Of a stretch of 64,000 nt of DNA, positions 1 to 9,222 are shown piece by piece. A model generated the notes under the pieces. The model was given only the letters and a program-made list of their open reading frames with translations. It was not told where the DNA came from and did no database searches. Position 1 is the first letter of the stretch, and every line of letters starts with the position of its first letter. The stretch covers positions 62,001 to 126,000 of the forward strand of contig NZ_LQRT01000004.1 of the NCBI RefSeq assembly GCF_001632745.1, in the 5' to 3' direction. The translations under genes were made by a program, and so were the position numbers. This DNA is from Aquimarina aggregata. GTDB lineage: Bacteria; Bacteroidota; Bacteroidia; Flavobacteriales; Flavobacteriaceae.

Positions 1-1
1 T

Positions 2-2524
2 TTAAGCAGAGTTATCTATACTGGGATTCATAAAAACAATAAAAATAGAGCTGCTATACAATCAGATCATTTTACTGATAAAACTTCGCTACAAAACTAT
101 GAAACCAAAGTATCTACGGGTTCTGGGTATGACAATACCTATTATAGTAATGACGATTTCCCAAATACCAACCTTGAGGTATTAACGGTAAACTATTATG
201 ACAATTACTATTTTGATAAAGTAACACTTGCCTTACCATCAAAAAGTTATGGTGTAGATATTGTAAATTATGATGATGCTAATACAACACAAACTAGAGG
301 TCTTAGCACAGGGAGTCGCGTTAAGGTATTGACCACTAACAATTGGATTACAACCATTACTGGGTATGACAAAAAAGCCAGACCAATTTATGTTGCTAGT
401 AAAAATGACTTTTTAAATACTACTGATGTCATAGAAAGTAAATTAGATTTTGCGGGTAAAGTGTTACAAACCAAAACTACCCATACCAAAGATAGTAATC
501 CTACCATTGTAACGATAGATAGTTTTACGTATGATCATGTAGCTAGATTGTTAACTCAAACACAACAAATCAACTCGCAAACACCAGAAACTATAGTTTC
601 TAATACGTATGATGAAATTGGACAATTAGCATCTAAAGAAGTCGGTGGTGGATTGCAAGATGTGGATTATACGTACAACGTACGTGGTTGGCTAAAGAGT
701 ATTAATCAGGGTACTACAGCTAATGGAGATTTATTTGGCTTTGCTATAGATTACAATAGTGAGACCAACCCTTTATATAACGGCAATATTGCTAAAACTT
801 CATGGCAAACCGCAAATGATAATGTGACCAGAAGTTATGCGTATACTTATGATGCGTTAAATAGACTAAAATATGGAGCTTTTACAGGTACTAATCCAGG
901 TTCTGCAGAATATGATATGGGCGTTAGTTATGATAAGAATGGAAATATAAAAGATTTATATCGCTTTGATGCAGGAGGATATAGTAATATAATGGATAAT
1001 CTTACATATACTTATGATAGTGGCAATAAATTATTATCTGTAAGCGATACTGGTTTCAACAGAGGATTCAAAGACGAGAATACCTCTGGTAACGATTTTG
1101 AATATGATATCAACGGTAATATGATCGAAGATAAAAACAAGGGCATTACCAATATCACATATAATCATTTAAATCTGCCAGAAACAGTCTCTATATCGAA
1201 TCCTCAAGGAACAGGAAATATTACTTATATTTACAATGCAACTGGGACAAAGTTAAAAAAGATTGCACCTAGTGGAAGTTCTTTAATAGAAACAGAATAT
1301 GCTGGAAACTACGTCTATAAATCTGGTAATCTTGAATTCTTTGGTCATTCTGAAGGTATTGTAGAAAAAGAGAATGATGGTTATAAATATGTATATCAAT
1401 TTAAAGATCAAGTAGGAAATATTAGGTTGTCTTACTCCGATAAAAATAAGGATGGTACTATAACTCAGAACGAAATAATTCAAGAAAAGAATTATTATCC
1501 ATTTGGGCTTACTCATAAAGGATATAATAATATACTAAGAGGTAGAAATCATAATTATGGTTTTGGAGGAACTGAATTCTCAGAGGAACTAAATTTGAAT
1601 AGTTATGATTTTGGTGAAAGAAACTATAATCCTACTCTTGGAAGATGGTTTAATATTGACCCATTGACAGAATTTATGAGATCTCAATCTCCCTACAATT
1701 TTGGGTTTAACAATCCAATATATTTTAGTGATAGCGGAGGAAATATACCTTGGCCTGTACCTGAAATGTTCAAGCAATGGACAAGAAGAATGGATTCACC
1801 TTTTGGTGGTCCAAGAACATGTAGTGGATGTAGTCGATGGCATAAAGGAGTAGATATTAATTTCGACGGGGGTGGAGCTACAGATTATGGGGCACCAGTA
1901 TTAGCTACACATTCAGGTAAAGTGGTTTCAATTAAAACTACTTTAGATGGATCAGGAAGAAATGTATATATTCAGTCCCCAGATGGGTCGTTTCAAACAA
2001 GGTATTTCCATTTAAGTTCTATTTTAGTAAAAAAAGATCAGGAAATTAGTGAAGGTATGACAATAGGTTTAATAGGAGGTTCAGGAAAAGGATTTGAGAA
2101 AAGAACAAACAAAGTGGGATATGTACCTCATTTACATTATGGTATAATAAAAGCTCCTTTTAACGATAGTGGGGATGATCATAGTTGGTATGATCCTACT
2201 GAAGGACATGGCAAAAATCCAGATTATCTAGTAGACCCTCAAACATGGATAACTGCAGGACCTTGGCCAGAATCTTATTATAATAATGACAATTATTTTG
2301 CTTTTTATAATTTTTCAGGAGTAACTGTTGCACGAAAAACTTCTGCTACTAGAAAAGCATTACCTAAAGCCAGTGCAGCTAGTACAATTTCACCTGAAGG
2401 AATTGCTCCTTCTCCAGCTCCAGCTCCTGATCCTGGTGGAGGAACAATTCCATTGCCAAACCCTAATCCAGCTCCCGATCCAGTAAACCCTGTAATAATT
2501 CCCTTTGACCCCATTATCGATTAG
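2..2524 (+). CDS. RHS-repeat protein with C-terminal M23 peptidase tip (5' partial)
   Basis: The reading frame is open from the left edge, so the N-terminus lies outside the window; the TTG at 329 is not a convincing start. The visible 840 residues carry YD/RHS repeats (YTYDALNRL, FEYDINGNM, ITYNHLNLP) and end the core with the hallmark YNPTLGRWFNIDPL near 1624-1665. After the core comes an M23/LytM-type metallopeptidase domain (about 1795-2190) with the metal ligands of WHKGVD and HLHYG both present, then a Pro/Gly-rich tail. M23 enzymes cut peptidoglycan cross-bridges or glycine links. The architecture (variable enzymatic tip after an RHS core) is that of polymorphic toxins or surface-shell proteins. 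The next gene is a lipoprotein 16 nt downstream. Toxin role is inferred; RHS and M23 assignments are strong. Confidence 0.85.
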   Translation, partial: LSRVIYTGIHKNNKNRAAIQSDHFTDKTSLQNYETKVSTGSGYDNTYYSNDDFPNTNLEVLTVNYYDNYYFDKVTLALPSKSYGVDIVNYDDANTTQTRGLSTGSRVKVLTTNNWITTITGYDKKARPIYVASKNDFLNTTDVIESKLDFAGKVLQTKTTHTKDSNPTIVTIDSFTYDHVARLLTQTQQINSQTPETIVSNTYDEIGQLASKEVGGGLQDVDYTYNVRGWLKSINQGTTANGDLFGFAIDYNSETNPLYNGNIAKTSWQTANDNVTRSYAYTYDALNRLKYGAFTGTNPGSAEYDMGVSYDKNGNIKDLYRFDAGGYSNIMDNLTYTYDSGNKLLSVSDTGFNRGFKDENTSGNDFEYDINGNMIEDKNKGITNITYNHLNLPETVSISNPQGTGNITYIYNATGTKLKKIAPSGSSLIETEYAGNYVYKSGNLEFFGHSEGIVEKENDGYKYVYQFKDQVGNIRLSYSDKNKDGTITQNEIIQEKNYYPFGLTHKGYNNILRGRNHNYGFGGTEFSEELNLNSYDFGERNYNPTLGRWFNIDPLTEFMRSQSPYNFGFNNPIYFSDSGGNIPWPVPEMFKQWTRRMDSPFGGPRTCSGCSRWHKGVDINFDGGGATDYGAPVLATHSGKVVSIKTTLDGSGRNVYIQSPDGSFQTRYFHLSSILVKKDQEISEGMTIGLIGGSGKGFEKRTNKVGYVPHLHYGIIKAPFNDSGDDHSWYDPTEGHGKNPDYLVDPQTWITAGPWPESYYNNDNYFAFYNFSGVTVARKTSATRKALPKASAASTISPEGIAPSPAPAPDPGGGTIPLPNPNPAPDPVNPVIIPFDPIID

Positions 2525-2540
2525 TTTTAAATTAAGTAAT

Positions 2541-3050
2541 ATGAGAACAAGAATAGTAATAATTATAGTATTAATGATAACTCTTATAGGGTGTATCGAT
2601 AAAAAAAAGCAATCAAAGACACCTTTAAAAACAGAAAATAAAAAAGAAGAAAATTATACTACTAAGATAGTTCTACACCCATCCTCTCCAAAAGATTGTG
2701 GGATGAATTTTAAAACTTTTTTTATTAGATTTTCTTCAGATAGCACTTTTCAAATTAGCAGGATTAAATTCCCTTTAAAGATGGAATATTATGATGTTTA
2801 TAGTTCTGATTCTACAAGTCCAATTGAAGAATATATAAAAGTGGAAAACTATCGATTTTTCGATCTTAGTATTGATGGTGAAGCTGAAGATCGAGAAACC
2901 AATAGATTTACTTCTGAAATAGAAAAAAAGAAAGAGGATACATATATATATTATCAATTGGGAATAGATAATGGAATAAGTGTAAAATTTCAATTTAAAC
3001 AAATAAATGACTGTTGGCTTCTTGAATCAATTAAAGATGACTCAGTTTAA
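2541..3050 (+). CDS. small lipoprotein, DUF4348-like; possible partner of the RHS-M23 protein
   Basis: A 169-residue protein starting at the ATG at 2541; the same frame runs upstream to 2505 but the signal peptide begins here. Residues 1-18 form a signal peptide with a lipobox ending LIGC, followed by a Lys/Glu-rich linker. The body contains DCGMNFKTFFIRFSSDSTFQ and SRIKFPL, a pattern I associate with Bacteroidota DUF4348-type periplasmic proteins, and ends with WLLESIKDDS. It lies 16 nt after the RHS-M23 gene, so it is probably co-transcribed. A lipoprotein in the periplasm is well placed to neutralise a peptidoglycan peptidase, which makes an immunity function a reasonable but unproven guess. 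It could equally be an unrelated lipoprotein. Confidence 0.7.
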   Translation: MRTRIVIIIVLMITLIGCIDKKKQSKTPLKTENKKEENYTTKIVLHPSSPKDCGMNFKTFFIRFSSDSTFQISRIKFPLKMEYYDVYSSDSTSPIEEYIKVENYRFFDLSIDGEAEDRETNRFTSEIEKKKEDTYIYYQLGIDNGISVKFQFKQINDCWLLESIKDDSV

Positions 3051-3100
3051 AACCTTGACAGCGCGGAAATATTTTCCGTGCCAGTATGAGTAAGTAAAGT

Positions 3101-3134
3101 AAAGTCGTAACTTTTTATCGTTACGACTTTTATA
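3101..3134 (+). terminator. intrinsic terminator after the RHS/lipoprotein pair
   Basis: Perfect 10-bp stem AAAGTCGTAA / TTACGACTTT (3101-3110 with 3121-3130) around a 10-nt loop, 50 nt after the lipoprotein stop. The U-run is short (TTTTATATT). A second, weaker hairpin (about 3061-3082) lies just before it. Confidence 0.6.
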
Positions 3135-3547
3135 TTAGTATTTAGAAACGTCCTTTAATAATATAAAAATCATAGTTTTAAATATATTCTGGAATAGAAA
3201 ACACGGATTGCAAACCCATGTTATCGCATTATTGGTATCAAATACGGAATGTTTAACTCAAAAGACCATCTGATGGGCCAAAAAGGCCTTCCGTTTAACT
3301 TAAAAGGTACTATTTTTAACTCGATAGACTCAAAATCTAAGAGTCAACGTCGAATTTTTAAGAAGATGTGTTGAAATTTCGACCTTCTTCTCTCAATTTT
3401 AGGTCAATGATGCTCAAATTTTCGTCAGAATAGCCCAACAGAAGGTCAAAAAGGTCCATCACTCATTTAAATAAGTCTAAAGTTAAGCTTGTTAAGCTTA
3501 AAATTGAGTAGGTAAAGTCTAAAAACTAGAGTACTGGGTAAAACCAC
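3135..3547. other. intergenic stretch rich in inverted repeats, no gene seen
   Basis: No convincing reading frame on either strand. Inverted repeats are present: CTCAATTTTA (3392-3401) with TAAAATTGAG (3499-3508), GACCTTCT with AGAAGGTC between them, a GGCC-AAAAA-GGCC hairpin near 3277, and AAGCTTGTTAAGCTT near 3486. The 8-mer TTTAACTC/T recurs near 3252, 3294 and 3315. It may be a structured RNA or the decayed end of an RHS cassette; neither can be shown from sequence alone. Confidence 0.4.
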
Positions 3548-3578
3548 AAAAAACACAGATTATACCTCCGTGTTTTTC
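3548..3578 (-). terminator. intrinsic terminator of the GH16 gene
   Basis: Read on the minus strand, AAAAACACGGA pairs with TCTGTGTTTTT through one G-U wobble around a GGTATAA loop and ends in a U-run. The wobble pairs only in the minus-strand RNA, so it serves the GH16 gene that ends 45 nt upstream. Confidence 0.7.
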
Positions 3579-3622
3579 GTTCTATATAGTTATATTTTTA
3601 AGTATAATAGAGTAGTACAAAC

Positions 3623-4504
3623 TTATCGCTTATACACCTTTACCCAATCTACTTTCATCACTGCTGTATCAGCATATGCTGTAATGTCTCTATCACCAGG
3701 AGGAAAGAAAATCCCGCCTACGGCAACGTTTAAAGTGATTTTATGCTTGTTATCAAACAAATCAGATATATTATGATTTCTAATGGTTGTGTATGTAGCT
3801 TTTACTACATCATCTAATAAGATAGTTAGCTTGTCTTTAGCCCAAATAAGCTCATACGTATGAAAATCAGCGGTTAGATCGTCCAGATTGGTATATATCT
3901 CTTCGTTATTAAAACTGGTTGCAGTTCCGGCAGTAGTACCATAAAAAACATTAGACTGAAACTGATTAGGTTCATTACCTCTTGCTTCTAGAATATCAAT
4001 TTCTCCTTTGGTAGGCCATGGATCTCCAAAAGACCAAAACGCAGGCCACATTCCTGCTCCCGCTGGTAATTGAATGCGAGCCATAAAACGATATTCTTGT
4101 TCACCAGCTGCACTAGAAGGGCCATAGGTTGTTTTTGTTTCTATCCTTCCTGATGTATACGGAAACATTTTTTGATCCATACTGCCAGGAATGGTCGCTC
4201 CTGTAACTTCTTTTCGTTCTACATTAACCGATAAAACTCCATTTTCTAGTACCAATTGACTTGGTGTATATAATTGTACTTCTTCATTAAAAGCGCCACT
4301 ATCCCAAGCGTTCCAGGCACTTAAATCTGTATCAAAATTATCTTCCCAAACTAAACTCCATTCTTTTACTGGGTCAGGATCTGGGTCTGGTGGGTTTACT
4401 TGTTCGGTTTCCGGGTCATCACTACTACTACAGCTAAAAAGTAAAATACTTAATATGCTTAGTGCCCCTATTCTAATGTGCATTTTTGTCATTTTTATTC
4501 TCAT
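3623..4504 (-). CDS. glycoside hydrolase family 16 lipoprotein (laminarinase/beta-glucanase-like)
   Basis: 293 residues. The N-terminus is a lipoprotein signal with lipobox LLFSC (Cys25), then a Pro/Asp linker and one GH16 beta-jellyroll. The catalytic signature GEIDILEARG is complete, with Glu168 (nucleophile), Asp170 and Glu173 (acid/base); the upstream MWPAFWSFG also fits. GH16 enzymes hydrolyse beta-1,3/1,4-glucans and marine galactans. Laminarin is the likeliest substrate class for a protein with no carbohydrate-binding module, but specificity cannot be read from the sequence. A start four codons later (MTKMHI) is also possible. It stands alone with its own terminator; no SusC/D pair is nearby, so this is not a full polysaccharide-utilisation locus. 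Confidence 0.88.
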   Translation of the reverse strand: MRIKMTKMHIRIGALSILSILLFSCSSSDDPETEQVNPPDPDPDPVKEWSLVWEDNFDTDLSAWNAWDSGAFNEEVQLYTPSQLVLENGVLSVNVERKEVTGATIPGSMDQKMFPYTSGRIETKTTYGPSSAAGEQEYRFMARIQLPAGAGMWPAFWSFGDPWPTKGEIDILEARGNEPNQFQSNVFYGTTAGTATSFNNEEIYTNLDDLTADFHTYELIWAKDKLTILLDDVVKATYTTIRNHNISDLFDNKHKITLNVAVGGIFFPPGDRDITAYADTAVMKVDWVKVYKR

Positions 4505-4670
4505 ATAGTTTACACGGAAATATACATAAAACTTAAATATTAACTCAAATTACAGTCTCAATGTTTTACGATACCCAAACTTCAACAAGCGTTAAAAACG
4601 CTATACTACAACGTATTAACTATCGTTATATTTTTAAAGCTAATGCTAAATCCTTACTTTAGTAAGGCTA

Positions 4671-5408
4671 ATGAAAAAGACTACAATAATGCTACTGCCC
4701 AGAACAAACATCGAAAAAAAGTTAAATCTATTACGTGCCAAAAATGCTGACCTTTCTACCTGGAGACAGCAAGTCCAGAATATTTTTAATGCAGAAAAAC
4801 AACACGAAGATCAAATCCATAAAAATCTAGATACGCTAACCAAAGAAACAAGTAATACTTTTGATTTTGACCAGCTAGAAACATCTAGAATTTATCATAT
4901 TGATCAAATTAAAAAAATATGTATCGATTATCGCTTGCGATTTTTGGATTCTAAATATTTTAAAGGAAAATTACCTAATGAGGCCATTTTTGCGATTAAA
5001 GATTTAGAAAAAAAACATGAAACCGAACTTCGAGGTTTTAAAATTATCGCACCTTCTAAATTATTCAAGTTAGAAAATGCAGATGACCCCCTACTCTTTG
5101 CTCCTATGGGAAACGATTATTTTTATCTGGTTCATAAATGGGGCAACGATTTACATCCGTTACGCAAAATGATGATGTGGTTTTTTAAAAGTTTCGAAAA
5201 CTTACTTATTCTTACTTTTTTAGTAAGTCTTTTACTTACTTTTATGGTTCCTAATGGAATGTTTAGTAAAACCAGTGATACTTCAACTTTTATCATGATT
5301 TTTTTCTTTATGTTTAAATCTGTAGCAGCCGTAGTATTGTTTTACGGATTTGCACTTGGTAAAAACTTTAATACAGCCATCTGGAATAGTAAATATTTTA
5401 ATGCATAA
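4671..5408 (+). CDS. unknown two-helix membrane protein
   Basis: 245 residues, family not recognised. Residues 1-160 are hydrophilic and Lys/Glu-rich with likely coiled-coil stretches; two strong membrane segments follow (NLLILTFLVSLLLTFMV and STFIMIFFFMFKSVAAVVLFYGF), with a short C-terminal tail containing the phrase IWNSKYFN. The ATG at 4671 follows a CCTTACTTTAGTAAGG hairpin whose TACTTTAG resembles a -7 box, so the in-frame ATG at 4689 (MLLPRTNIEKK) may be the real start. It heads a tight operon with the DUF2007 gene and a small membrane protein. Confidence 0.7.
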   Translation: MKKTTIMLLPRTNIEKKLNLLRAKNADLSTWRQQVQNIFNAEKQHEDQIHKNLDTLTKETSNTFDFDQLETSRIYHIDQIKKICIDYRLRFLDSKYFKGKLPNEAIFAIKDLEKKHETELRGFKIIAPSKLFKLENADDPLLFAPMGNDYFYLVHKWGNDLHPLRKMMMWFFKSFENLLILTFLVSLLLTFMVPNGMFSKTSDTSTFIMIFFFMFKSVAAVVLFYGFALGKNFNTAIWNSKYFNA

Positions 5409-5419
5409 AAATAATATCT

Positions 5420-5647
5420 ATGTTCCCCGAAAGTGAATATGAAAGAGTATATACCGGTAGTTTAATTACTATTCAATTTTTGCAAAACATGTTACAAGAT
5501 AGCGGTATCAATTCTGTCACAAGAGATGATATGAAATCAGGTATGATGGCAGGTTTTGGTGGCGGTATTCCTGATCACGTGCAACTTTTTGTAAAAAAAA
5601 CAGATACACAAGAAGCATTACCTATTATCGAAAAAAGTTTATCTTAA
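5420..5647 (+). CDS. DUF2007-family putative signal-transducing protein
   Basis: 75 residues. The pattern YERVYTGSLITIQFLQNMLQ, then a mid-protein Gly-rich turn and HVQLFVKKTDTQEALPIIE, matches the compact alpha/beta DUF2007 domain, a ferredoxin-like fold common in Bacteroidota. Its biochemical role is not known. The gene is 11 nt after the membrane-protein gene and 4 nt before the next one, so the three are probably made from one mRNA. Confidence 0.8.
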   Translation: MFPESEYERVYTGSLITIQFLQNMLQDSGINSVTRDDMKSGMMAGFGGGIPDHVQLFVKKTDTQEALPIIEKSLS

Positions 5648-5651
5648 TCTT

Positions 5652-5852
5652 ATGGATGAGAACCACAAATCACATCGCAAAAACTGGGATTTTATCATTG
5701 GTATAATGCTAGTGTTGTTTGGAGGTTTACGCCTTTATAATACCACACAAAATAGTTTCGAATGGGGTTATAAACCTATTTTTATTATTGCATTTATGCT
5801 TTATGGCGGATATCTTATTTTTCGTCATTTTCAGAATTCTTCTAAAAAGTAA
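5652..5852 (+). CDS. small two-helix membrane protein
   Basis: 66 residues with two predicted membrane helices (FIIGIMLVLFGGLRLY and IFIIAFMLYGGYLIF) joined by a short loop and flanked by basic residues. Family not recognised. It starts 4 nt after the DUF2007 stop, which suggests translational coupling and a shared function with the two upstream genes. Confidence 0.7.
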   Translation: MDENHKSHRKNWDFIIGIMLVLFGGLRLYNTTQNSFEWGYKPIFIIAFMLYGGYLIFRHFQNSSKK

Positions 5853-5856
5853 TATT

Positions 5857-5903
5857 AAAACAAAACCATCAAACCCATACATATTTTTGTAAGGTTTAAT
5901 GGT
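5857..5903 (-). terminator. intrinsic terminator of the DUF4249 gene
   Basis: On the minus strand ACCATTAAACC (5893-5903) pairs with GGTTTGATGGT (5865-5875) with one U-G wobble, followed by UUUUGUUUU. The wobble favours the minus-strand reading, as does its place 34 nt after the DUF4249 stop. Confidence 0.6.
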
Positions 5904-5936
5904 ATGTTATGGCAATTCAAATATGTATTGTGTTTT

Positions 5937-6782
5937 TTATGGTGTGATTTCAAATTCTACAAATTGATATCCTCCAAAAACACCAAATCCATTTTTACCT
6001 TCGATATTGGTAGGTGAAATGACTGGCTCTATAAAAGGATTATCTTCATTTTCTTTATTAAAAAACTCTGCTCTAAGCGAATCGTATAGTAACTTTTCAT
6101 TATTCGCTACTCGAATAACTATTTTGGTAATTTCTGTATCTTCAGAAAGGAAAAAGAATCCATCAGCATTTACAACCGTATTTTCTCGATTAGTGTCTGT
6201 TACAAATTTATTAAATTCAAAATCTACAGATACATCTGTATCCCCTCCTCCAGGAAATCTACCTGTAACAACAGCACCTACAATATAATAATTACTTACA
6301 TCTTTAATATCTTCTACAGTCAATTTCATTTCTCGATTTCCAAAAAAGTCATCTCTTGTTTCTAGTTTAATTTCTTGTTCTACCCTAGTTACTCGTTCTA
6401 ATGGAATAGTACATGAGGATTTATACTCTTCACCCTCTGCCATTACTTTTAAGAAATACTTTTTGCCTGGCATAATTGGTAAATCGGTTGCAGGTGCTTC
6501 ATAATTAGAGGTTGTTGCATTATAGGTTAGCATAACTTCATTATCAGTTTCATCTGTAATCGTAACTGTAGCATCTGTAATTAATAAACTAGAGGTATCT
6601 GTACTCGCTTTTGATCGTGATTTGGATACACGTATTTTTAATGTTGTGTCTTGTGGAGATAAAAATCCATTAATGACTACTAATTGTTCTTGGTTTAACA
6701 ATCCACTAGCATCGACACTGGTCTCACAGCTTTGCAAAAATATGCTTACTAGTACAAGTGTTATATATTGAAAATATTTCAT
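5937..6782 (-). CDS. DUF4249 lipoprotein, partner of the adjacent TonB receptor
   Basis: 281 residues. A lipoprotein signal (FLQSC, Cys19) is followed by a mostly beta protein with the DUF4249 features: an early LVVINGFLSPQDTTLKIRVS strand pair, PGKKYFLKV, and a C-terminal GFGVFGGYQFVEFEI. DUF4249 genes usually sit directly behind a TonB-dependent receptor, as here (33 nt gap), and the two products are thought to work together at the outer membrane. The substrate is unknown. Confidence 0.85.
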   Translation of the reverse strand: MKYFQYITLVLVSIFLQSCETSVDASGLLNQEQLVVINGFLSPQDTTLKIRVSKSRSKASTDTSSLLITDATVTITDETDNEVMLTYNATTSNYEAPATDLPIMPGKKYFLKVMAEGEEYKSSCTIPLERVTRVEQEIKLETRDDFFGNREMKLTVEDIKDVSNYYIVGAVVTGRFPGGGDTDVSVDFEFNKFVTDTNRENTVVNADGFFFLSEDTEITKIVIRVANNEKLLYDSLRAEFFNKENEDNPFIEPVISPTNIEGKNGFGVFGGYQFVEFEITP

Positions 6783-6814
6783 GATTAAACGTTTTCTAAT
6801 TAAGCTAAGGTTAT

Positions 6815-9160
6815 TTAAAATTTATAAGTGTAATTAAAGGCCGGTATAAATTGTAATATCGATACCTTTTTTAATTGTGAATTATCAAAATAGTAGAAAA
6901 AAGGATTCTTTCTTCCGTAGATATTATATACGGAGAAACCCCATGTACGCTCTCTGTTTTTAGCAAATTTCTTATGAAATTGCACTCCTAAATCTAATCG
7001 ATGATAGCTCTCTCCTCTAAAATTATTTCTCTCTGTACTAAAAGCATTACCACCACCAAAAAGACTAGCTGTACTAACAGGAAAATTATCTGCGCTAGAC
7101 ACCGAGGTCTTATCTAAAAGATTAAAATTATTCCCGGTAGAATATATCCAAGTTCCTGATAAAGTAATACGATCGTGTGGCTTATATATCCCTACTAAAG
7201 ATAAATCGTGTCTTCTATCGTATTTAGAAAAGAATTTTCTTCCTCTATTTAGTTCATCAAACTGTCGTTCTGACCACGACAATGTATATCCTAACCAACC
7301 TGTAAGCTTACCGGTTTTTTTTCGCAATAAAATTTCTGCACCATAAGCCCAACCTTGACCAGTGGTAATATTTTCTTCCCAATCGATCTCGTTTCCTGTT
7401 TCTAAATCTTCTAACAGCAAAAACGAAGCACCTTCTTTATACGAGATCACATCATCCATTTTTTTATAATATCCTTCAAAAGTAATTGCATAACCACTAT
7501 CCAAAAAGTCTTTGGCTACTCCAAAAGCATACTGCTCTGACACCTGAGGTTTTAATCTGTCTGTGGACGATACCCAAAGATCTGTTGGCAATCCTATCCC
7601 AGAATTAGATAATAAATGAATATACTGATTCATCTTAGAGTATGAAGCTTTAACAGCTAAGTCAGGTTTCACATTCCATGAGATAGTAGCCCGTGGCTCT
7701 AAGTTAAGATAATCTGTAGATTTAAATTGAAAATGTGTTAATCGTAATCCTGGTGATAGACTTAATGTTTTTGTGATTTTCCAGTCATCTTCTGCATACA
7801 AAGCACTTTCTAAAGACTCTATATTTTGAGTAATATCTACTTTATCTTCTCCTGTCTGATTAATTTTTGATTGTTTTGGTTTAAAATTATGATAGGTAGA
7901 CGCCAATCCAAAACGTATAGAGTGTGATGGACTTGGATAATAATCAAAATCAGCTTTGATACCATAATCATTAATACCAGAGCTGGTTTTTAAATCAAAA
8001 ACTTCATCATTAAATTTTTCTTCTACTTTAATTCCAAAATTATAATTACTAAAAATAAGGGACGTATTAGAAAAGAACTTATCACTAAATTGATGATTCC
8101 AGCGTAATGTAGATGTTATATTCCCCCAACCTAATTTGGTTCTAAAATCATCACCTTCAAATTTATCAACTGCACTAAATTTATCTTGTCCAAAATAATT
8201 ACTCCAATACAGTTTATTTTTTTCGTTAAACACGTGATGTATTTTAAAATTAAGATCCATGAAGTAATACCCTGCTCTAAAATCTGAAGGCTGAAAAGGT
8301 CTAGTAAGTACATCTGCGTAGGTACGTCTACCGCTAAAAATAAATGAAGTTTTACCTTTATTAATCGGTCCTTCTAGTAATAAAGAACTTGAAATTAGGC
8401 CGATATTTACCTTACCACTTAATCGTTCTTTATTACCATTTTTAGTATCTATTTTAAGTACCGAAGACAATCTCCCGCCAAACCGTGCCGGAAACCCGCC
8501 TTTATAGGTATCTATAGATTTTATTGCATCTCCGTTAAAAACAGAAAAAATACCAAATAAATGGTTTGAATTATATACAGGAGCCTCATCTAAGATAATC
8601 AAGTTTTGATCTGGTGTACCACCACGAACAAAGAATCCTGCGCTTCCCTCATTACCACGTTGAATACCTGGTAATAATTGTAAAGCTTTGATCACATCTT
8701 TTTCTCCTAAAATAGCCGGAATATCTTCAATTTCTGAAGGTTTAATAGATACAACACTCATCTGTGTGACCTGACTCTCATTGACCCCTCTATCCGAATT
8801 AATAATAACTTCATCAAGGCTTTCTGTTCCCAAACTCATATCAAAATTAAGAGAGGTATTTGCACTAAGGTCAATCACTTTTTTAATGGTATTATACCCT
8901 ATAAATGAAATAATTAACTCATGTGTACCTTCTGGAATGGTTAGCGAATAAAAACCATAATCATTGGTGGTTGTTCCTACTCCTTTTTCAGGAATATAGA
9001 TTGACACTGTAGGAAGAGATTCTTGACTACCACTCTCTTTAATATAGCCACTAATGGTATATTTTTTAGAGGCTTGTTTTGCTGTTTTTTCTTGACTATG
9101 CCCAGAGAAAAAGCATAGTAATAGTCCCAAAAAGACAAGTACTACTTGTTTTGTTTTCAA
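6815..9160 (-). CDS. TonB-dependent receptor with carboxypeptidase-like regulatory domain
   Basis: 781 residues: signal peptide ending SGHSQ, an N-terminal CarboxypepD-regulatory-like domain (about 33-115), a plug domain (GIQRGNEGSAGFFVRGGTPDQ, LDEAPVYNSNHLFGIFSVF) and a 22-strand-type barrel closing in an aromatic residue (YTYKF). Such receptors bring large nutrients across the outer membrane using TonB energy. The plug wording (LDEAPVYN, FVRGGTPDQN) is that of the class that pairs with DUF4249 rather than with SusD, and a DUF4249 gene follows. A truncated FecR-like reading frame lies just upstream on the same strand, so control by an ECF sigma/anti-sigma pair may once have existed here. Confidence 0.93.
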   Translation of the reverse strand: MKTKQVVLVFLGLLLCFFSGHSQEKTAKQASKKYTISGYIKESGSQESLPTVSIYIPEKGVGTTTNDYGFYSLTIPEGTHELIISFIGYNTIKKVIDLSANTSLNFDMSLGTESLDEVIINSDRGVNESQVTQMSVVSIKPSEIEDIPAILGEKDVIKALQLLPGIQRGNEGSAGFFVRGGTPDQNLIILDEAPVYNSNHLFGIFSVFNGDAIKSIDTYKGGFPARFGGRLSSVLKIDTKNGNKERLSGKVNIGLISSSLLLEGPINKGKTSFIFSGRRTYADVLTRPFQPSDFRAGYYFMDLNFKIHHVFNEKNKLYWSNYFGQDKFSAVDKFEGDDFRTKLGWGNITSTLRWNHQFSDKFFSNTSLIFSNYNFGIKVEEKFNDEVFDLKTSSGINDYGIKADFDYYPSPSHSIRFGLASTYHNFKPKQSKINQTGEDKVDITQNIESLESALYAEDDWKITKTLSLSPGLRLTHFQFKSTDYLNLEPRATISWNVKPDLAVKASYSKMNQYIHLLSNSGIGLPTDLWVSSTDRLKPQVSEQYAFGVAKDFLDSGYAITFEGYYKKMDDVISYKEGASFLLLEDLETGNEIDWEENITTGQGWAYGAEILLRKKTGKLTGWLGYTLSWSERQFDELNRGRKFFSKYDRRHDLSLVGIYKPHDRITLSGTWIYSTGNNFNLLDKTSVSSADNFPVSTASLFGGGNAFSTERNNFRGESYHRLDLGVQFHKKFAKNRERTWGFSVYNIYGRKNPFFYYFDNSQLKKVSILQFIPAFNYTYKF

Positions 9161-9222
9161 TTTTTTTAGATTTATTGGTTATCTACTAGAGGTGTATGGT
9201 ATGAGCTACTATATAGTGGTTG

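Noticed and set aside
3570..3776. 68-codon plus-strand frame
   Set aside because: Antisense of the GH16 gene's 3' end.
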